DNA of 64,000 nucleotides from Streptomyces sp. PsTaAH-137 (lineage in GTDB: Bacteria > Actinomycetota > Actinomycetes > Streptomycetales > Streptomycetaceae): positions 109,827-173,826 of the forward strand of contig NZ_QLLY01000019.1 in the NCBI RefSeq assembly GCF_003259365.1. The letters are read 5' to 3'. Below are positions 60,671 through 64,000 of the stretch, piece by piece. The number at the start of each line of letters is the position of its first letter. Position 1 is the stretch's first letter. The notes beneath the pieces were generated by a model. It was not told where the DNA came from, did not search any database, and worked only from the letters and a program-made list of their open reading frames with translations. The position numbers and the translations under genes were made by a program.

Positions 60671-60708
60671 CCCGGCACTGCCTGAACCCCCGAGCAGGCA
60701 GTGCCGGG
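60671..60708 (+). terminator. Intrinsic terminator downstream of thyX
   Basis: Perfect 14-bp inverted repeat (cccggcactgcctg and complement) with a 10-nt loop and a T-rich tail (CTCCTCCTTTGTTG). Confidence 0.93.
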
Positions 60709-60781
60709 CTCCTCCTTTGTTGTGACTTGTCGCATCCCCCGAGGGGGGACCCGGTACTGAGCAGCGAGTAGCGTGTTACCC

Positions 60782-61681
60782 ATGGCTCCGACCTCGACTC
60801 CGCAGACCCCCTTCGGGAGGGTCCTCACCGCCATGGTCACGCCCTTCGCGGCGGACGGCGCACTCGACCTCGACGGCGCGCAGCGGCTCGCCGCCCACCT
60901 GGTGGACGCAGGCAACGACGGCCTGATCGTCAACGGCACCACCGGCGAGTCCCCGACCACCAGCGATGCGGAGAAATCGAATCTCGTCCGAGCCGTCGTC
61001 GAAGCGGTCGGCGACCGCGCCCATGTCGTCGCCGGGGTCGGCACGAACGACACCCGCCACAGCATCGAGCTCGCCCGCCAGGCCCAGCAGGTTGGCGCCC
61101 ACGGCCTCCTCACGGTCACGCCGTACTACAACAAGCCCCCGCAGGAGGGTCTGCTCCGCCACTTCACGGCGATCGCGGACGCGACCGAGCTCCCCGTGAT
61201 GCTGTACGACATCCCGGGCCGCAGCGGCGTGCCGATCAACACGGAGACGATCGTCCGTCTGGCCGAGCACCCGCGCATCGTCGCGAACAAGGACGCCAAG
61301 GGCGACCTCGGCCGCGCCTCCTGGACCATCGCCCGCTCGGGCCTGCCCTGGTACTCCGGTGACGACATGCTCAACCTGCCGCTGCTGTCGGTCGGCGCGG
61401 TCGGCTTCGTCTCCGTCGTAGGCCATGTGGTGGCCCCCGAACTGCGGGCCATGCTCGACGCCTACGTATCGGGTGACGTGCACAAGGCGACGGAGATCCA
61501 CCAGAAGCTGCTCCCGGTCTTCACCGGCATGTTCCGCACGCAGGGCGTCATCACGACGAAGGCCGCGCTGGCCCTCCAGGGACTGCCCGCCGGCCCCCTG
61601 CGGCTGCCCCTCGTGGAACTCACTCCTGATGAAACGGCGCAGCTCAAGATCGATCTTGCTGCCGGTGGGGTACAGCTTTAA
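60782..61681 (+). CDS. dapA: 4-hydroxy-tetrahydrodipicolinate synthase
   Basis: 299 residues from ATG 60782. (Beta/alpha)8 aldolase with GTTGESPT near 51, MLYDIPGRSG with Tyr142, and Schiff-base Lys170 in VANKDAKGD. It condenses pyruvate and aspartate semialdehyde in lysine/diaminopimelate synthesis. There is no ribosome site; TAGCGT at 60769-60774 ends 7 nt before the ATG, so the message may be leaderless. dapB is 2.6 kb upstream. Confidence 0.95.
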   Translation: MAPTSTPQTPFGRVLTAMVTPFAADGALDLDGAQRLAAHLVDAGNDGLIVNGTTGESPTTSDAEKSNLVRAVVEAVGDRAHVVAGVGTNDTRHSIELARQAQQVGAHGLLTVTPYYNKPPQEGLLRHFTAIADATELPVMLYDIPGRSGVPINTETIVRLAEHPRIVANKDAKGDLGRASWTIARSGLPWYSGDDMLNLPLLSVGAVGFVSVVGHVVAPELRAMLDAYVSGDVHKATEIHQKLLPVFTGMFRTQGVITTKAALALQGLPAGPLRLPLVELTPDETAQLKIDLAAGGVQL

Positions 61682-61777
61682 CCACAGACTTGGCAAAGCT
61701 CCACAACTGAATCAACAGAACAAGCAGGACAAACAGCTACATATCAGGCAACACCACAACAGCTACTGCACGAACGT

Positions 61778-61815
61778 CACGCGCGCCACGTGCCTCCAGG
61801 TACGTGGCGTGCGTG
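61778..61815 (+). promoter_or_regulatory. Stem-loop in the rnj leader next to its ribosome site
   Basis: 14-bp inverted repeat with one mismatch (cacgcgcgccacgt / acgtggcgtgcgtg) and a 10-nt loop, ending 3 nt before the GAGGAG of RNase J. Could affect translation or be a processing site; autoregulation is inferred. Confidence 0.5.
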
Positions 61816-61829
61816 GTGAGGAGAGTCTT

Positions 61830-63515
61830 TTGAGTCATCCGCATCCTGAACTCGGCGCCCCGCCGAAGCTCCCGAAGGGCGGCCTGCGCGTCACCCCGCT
61901 CGGCGGCCTCGGTGAGATCGGGCGCAACATGACCGTCTTCGAATTCGACGGCCGTCTGTTGATCGTCGACTGCGGAGTGCTCTTCCCCGAGGAGGAGCAG
62001 CCCGGAATCGACCTGATCCTGCCGGACTTCTCGTCCATCAGGGACCGCCTCGACGACATCGAGGGCATCGTCCTCACGCATGGCCACGAGGACCACATCG
62101 GCGGCGTCCCGTACCTCCTGCGCGAGAAGCCGGACATCCCGCTGATCGGCTCGAAGCTGACCCTCGCGCTGATCGAGGCGAAGCTCCAGGAGCACCGCAT
62201 CCGGCCGTACACGCTCGAGGTGGCCGAGGGCGACCGCGAGCGCCTGGGCCCCTTCGACTGCGAGTTCGTCGCGGTCAACCACTCCATCCCGGACGCGCTG
62301 GCGGTCGCCATCCGCACCCCGGCCGGCATGGTGGTCCACACCGGCGACTTCAAGATGGACCAGCTCCCGCTGGACCGTCGCCTCACGGACCTGCCGACGT
62401 TCGCGCGACTCGGCGAAGAGGGCATGGACCTTCTTCTCTCCGACTCGACGAACGCCGAGGTCCCGGGCTTCGTCCCGCCGGAGCGCGACATCTCGAACGT
62501 GATCCGGGGCGTCTTCGCCGGCGCCCAGAAGCGGATCATCGTCGCCTCGTTCGCCAGCCACGTCCACCGCATCCAGCAGATCCTGGACGCGGCCCACGAG
62601 TACGGCCGCAGGGTCGCCTTCGTCGGCCGCTCGATGGTCCGCAACATGGGCATCGCGCGCGACCTCGGCTACCTCAAGGTCCCGGCCGGACTGGTGGTGG
62701 ACGTCAAGACGCTCGACGACCTCCCGGACAGCGAGGTCGTCCTGGTCTGCACGGGCTCCCAGGGCGAGCCGATGGCAGCCCTCTCCCGGATGGCCAACCG
62801 CGACCACCAGATCCGCATCGTCTCCGGCGACACGGTGATCCTGGCGTCGTCGCTGATCCCCGGCAACGAGAACGCGGTCTACCGCGTGATCAACGGCCTG
62901 ACCCGATGGGGCGCGAACGTCGTCCACAAGGGCAACGCCAAGGTCCACGTCTCGGGCCACGCTTCGGCGGGCGAGCTGCTGTACTTCTACAACATCTGCA
63001 AGCCCAAGAACCTGATGCCGGTCCACGGTGAATGGCGCCACCTGCGCGCCAACGCCGAACTGGGCGCCCTCACCGGCGTCCCGCACGACCGCATCGTGAT
63101 CGCCGAGGACGGCGTGGTCGTCGACCTGGTCGACGGCAAGGCCAAGATCGTGGGCAAGGTCCAGGCGGGCTACGTCTACGTGGACGGTCTCTCCGTCGGC
63201 GACGTGGGCGAGCCGGCCCTGAAGGACCGCAAGATCCTCGGGGACGAGGGCATCATCTCGGTCTTCGTGGTGGTGGACTCCAGCACCGGCAAGATCACCA
63301 GTGGCCCGAACATCCAGGCCCGCGGCTCCGGCATCGAGGACTCGGCGTTCAACGCCGTCGTCCCCAGGATCCAGGAAGTCCTGGAGAAGTCGGCCCAGGA
63401 CGGCGTCGTCGAACCCCACCAGCTGCAGCAGCTCATCCGCCGCACGCTGGGCAAGTGGGTCTCGGACACCTACCGCAGGCGCCCGATGATCCTCCCGGTT
63501 GTCGTCGAGGTCTGA
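61830..63515 (+). CDS. rnj: Ribonuclease J
   Basis: 561 residues from TTG 61830, with GAGGAG six bases before. This start matches the family N-terminus (SHPHPELGAPPKLPKGGLRV) rather than the long open frame that overlaps dapA. Metallo-beta-lactamase motif HGHEDH at 84-89, HTGDFKMD, a beta-CASP insert with DSTNAEVPGF, VHVSGHAS, and a C-terminal dimerisation part. It has 5'-3' exo- and endonuclease activity in mRNA decay and rRNA maturation. Followed by a terminator and then by an rRNA leader. Confidence 0.96.
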   Translation: MSHPHPELGAPPKLPKGGLRVTPLGGLGEIGRNMTVFEFDGRLLIVDCGVLFPEEEQPGIDLILPDFSSIRDRLDDIEGIVLTHGHEDHIGGVPYLLREKPDIPLIGSKLTLALIEAKLQEHRIRPYTLEVAEGDRERLGPFDCEFVAVNHSIPDALAVAIRTPAGMVVHTGDFKMDQLPLDRRLTDLPTFARLGEEGMDLLLSDSTNAEVPGFVPPERDISNVIRGVFAGAQKRIIVASFASHVHRIQQILDAAHEYGRRVAFVGRSMVRNMGIARDLGYLKVPAGLVVDVKTLDDLPDSEVVLVCTGSQGEPMAALSRMANRDHQIRIVSGDTVILASSLIPGNENAVYRVINGLTRWGANVVHKGNAKVHVSGHASAGELLYFYNICKPKNLMPVHGEWRHLRANAELGALTGVPHDRIVIAEDGVVVDLVDGKAKIVGKVQAGYVYVDGLSVGDVGEPALKDRKILGDEGIISVFVVVDSSTGKITSGPNIQARGSGIEDSAFNAVVPRIQEVLEKSAQDGVVEPHQLQQLIRRTLGKWVSDTYRRRPMILPVVVEV

Positions 63516-63524
63516 AGCACGTAA

Positions 63525-63564
63525 GGAGCGGGGCCCCTCGATTTGCATCGAGGCGCCCCGCTCC
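63525..63564 (+). terminator. rnj intrinsic terminator
   Basis: Near-perfect 17-bp inverted repeat (ggagcggggcccctcga and complement, one mismatch) with a 6-nt loop just after rnj. Confidence 0.88.
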
Positions 63565-64000
63565 AGTACGTTTACGGCTCCGCCTGAGGGGAACCCGACG
63601 CACTTATGTGCTCGGACCACGTCCCTCAGAGGGGCGGAAATTCCGACTCAGAACCTCTGATAAAGTCGGATCAGCCGAAAGGCAAAGGCCCTCCAACGGC
63701 CACCGGAAACAAAATCCGAAACCGGAAACGGAACGGAAAAAGGATCTGGTAAGGTTGGAAACACGAAATACCGAAGGGAAGCGCCCGGAGGAAAGCCCGA
63801 GAGGGTGAGTACAAAGGAAGCGTCCGTTCCTTGAGAACTCAACAGCGTGCCAAAAATCAACGCCAGATATGTTGATACCCCGTCTCCGGCCATCAGGCTG
63901 GGACGAGGTTCCTTTGAAAAAGTCCTGCCGGTCACTGACTGGCAGGCGCACAGCGAGGACGCTGTGAACCGGGAGATTATTCCTCTTCTGGTTCCGCTCT
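63565..64000 (+). promoter_or_regulatory. Leader and promoter region of an rRNA operon (16S lies beyond the window)
   Basis: A/G-rich promoter-like sequence with -10-like TAAAGT (63661) and TAAGGT (63750), then GTTCCTTGAGAACTCAACAG (63827-63846), the boxA-type antitermination element seen before actinobacterial 16S genes. GTTGATACCCCGTC at 63878 and pairable arms (for example around gtcctgccggtcac and tgactggcaggc) fit the RNase III processing stem. No 16S sequence is reached. Confidence 0.75.

Noticed and set aside
63516..64000. Start of 16S rRNA gene
   Set aside because: Only the leader is present; the conserved GAGTTTGATC start of 16S is not reached.

Overview
The window is a high-GC actinobacterial chromosome segment, almost certainly Streptomyces. 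The evidence is the strong G/C bias at third codon positions, frequent GTG/TTG starts, and the conserved block rpsO, pnp, M16 peptidase, dapB, thyX, dapA, rnj at 53-63.5 kb. The window stops inside an rRNA operon leader, before the 16S gene.

About 0-53 kb is one large type VII (ESX/Esx) secretion locus. Core machinery in the window: the esxA/esxB WXG100 pair (8681-9377), two subtilisin-like mycosins facing each other (23368-26090), the three-ATPase motor EccC (47267-51205, minus) and the membrane channel EccD (51558-53027, plus). The last part of a ParA/MinD-like ATPase with a Pro/Gln-rich tail runs in from the left edge. I recognise no eccB or eccE, so they must lie outside the window or be too diverged for me to identify.

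Between these core genes sit many predicted substrates and accessory proteins. There are WXG100/EspC-like small proteins (3359, 6950, 17125, 20514, 21359, 28133, 30361, 40172) and CpnT-like N-terminal-domain proteins with no toxin domain (3726, 7448). There are also an EspA/PPE-like helical protein (9803), a Gly-rich PE_PGRS-like substrate (21774) and a DUF1023 alpha/beta hydrolase with a WXG-like N-terminus (14447). Paralogous membrane proteins of unknown function occur several times (1594/2407/5240/5933; 12647/28798). Many predicted substrates end in the same short tail, -FG or a close variant.

The region 27-47 kb is a polymorphic toxin/immunity island. Its centre is a 1652-residue protein (32007-36965) with a secretion-type N-terminus, long low-complexity linkers, a papain-fold (Tox-PL, glutamine deamidase-like) domain and a C-terminal Zn-dependent deaminase-fold domain. 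It is followed directly by a SUKH-4 family immunity gene. Around it are a second SUKH-4 gene, a broken SUKH-4 gene, a 52-bp remnant of a second toxin start, a SUKH/Smi1-like gene, an Imm35/YrhB-like gene, and a three-gene operon (STAND-like ATPase, SUKH-4 protein with a possible dead deaminase domain, secretion substrate). Frameshifted genes and remnants (16662, 30717, 39377, 43579, 45866) show active turnover.

From 53 kb onward the genes are housekeeping: ribosomal protein S15, polynucleotide phosphorylase, an M16 peptidase, two lysine/diaminopimelate biosynthesis enzymes, flavin-dependent thymidylate synthase and RNase J, with small membrane proteins between them. Clear intrinsic terminators mark most convergent junctions. 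I found no tRNA, CRISPR array or insertion sequence.
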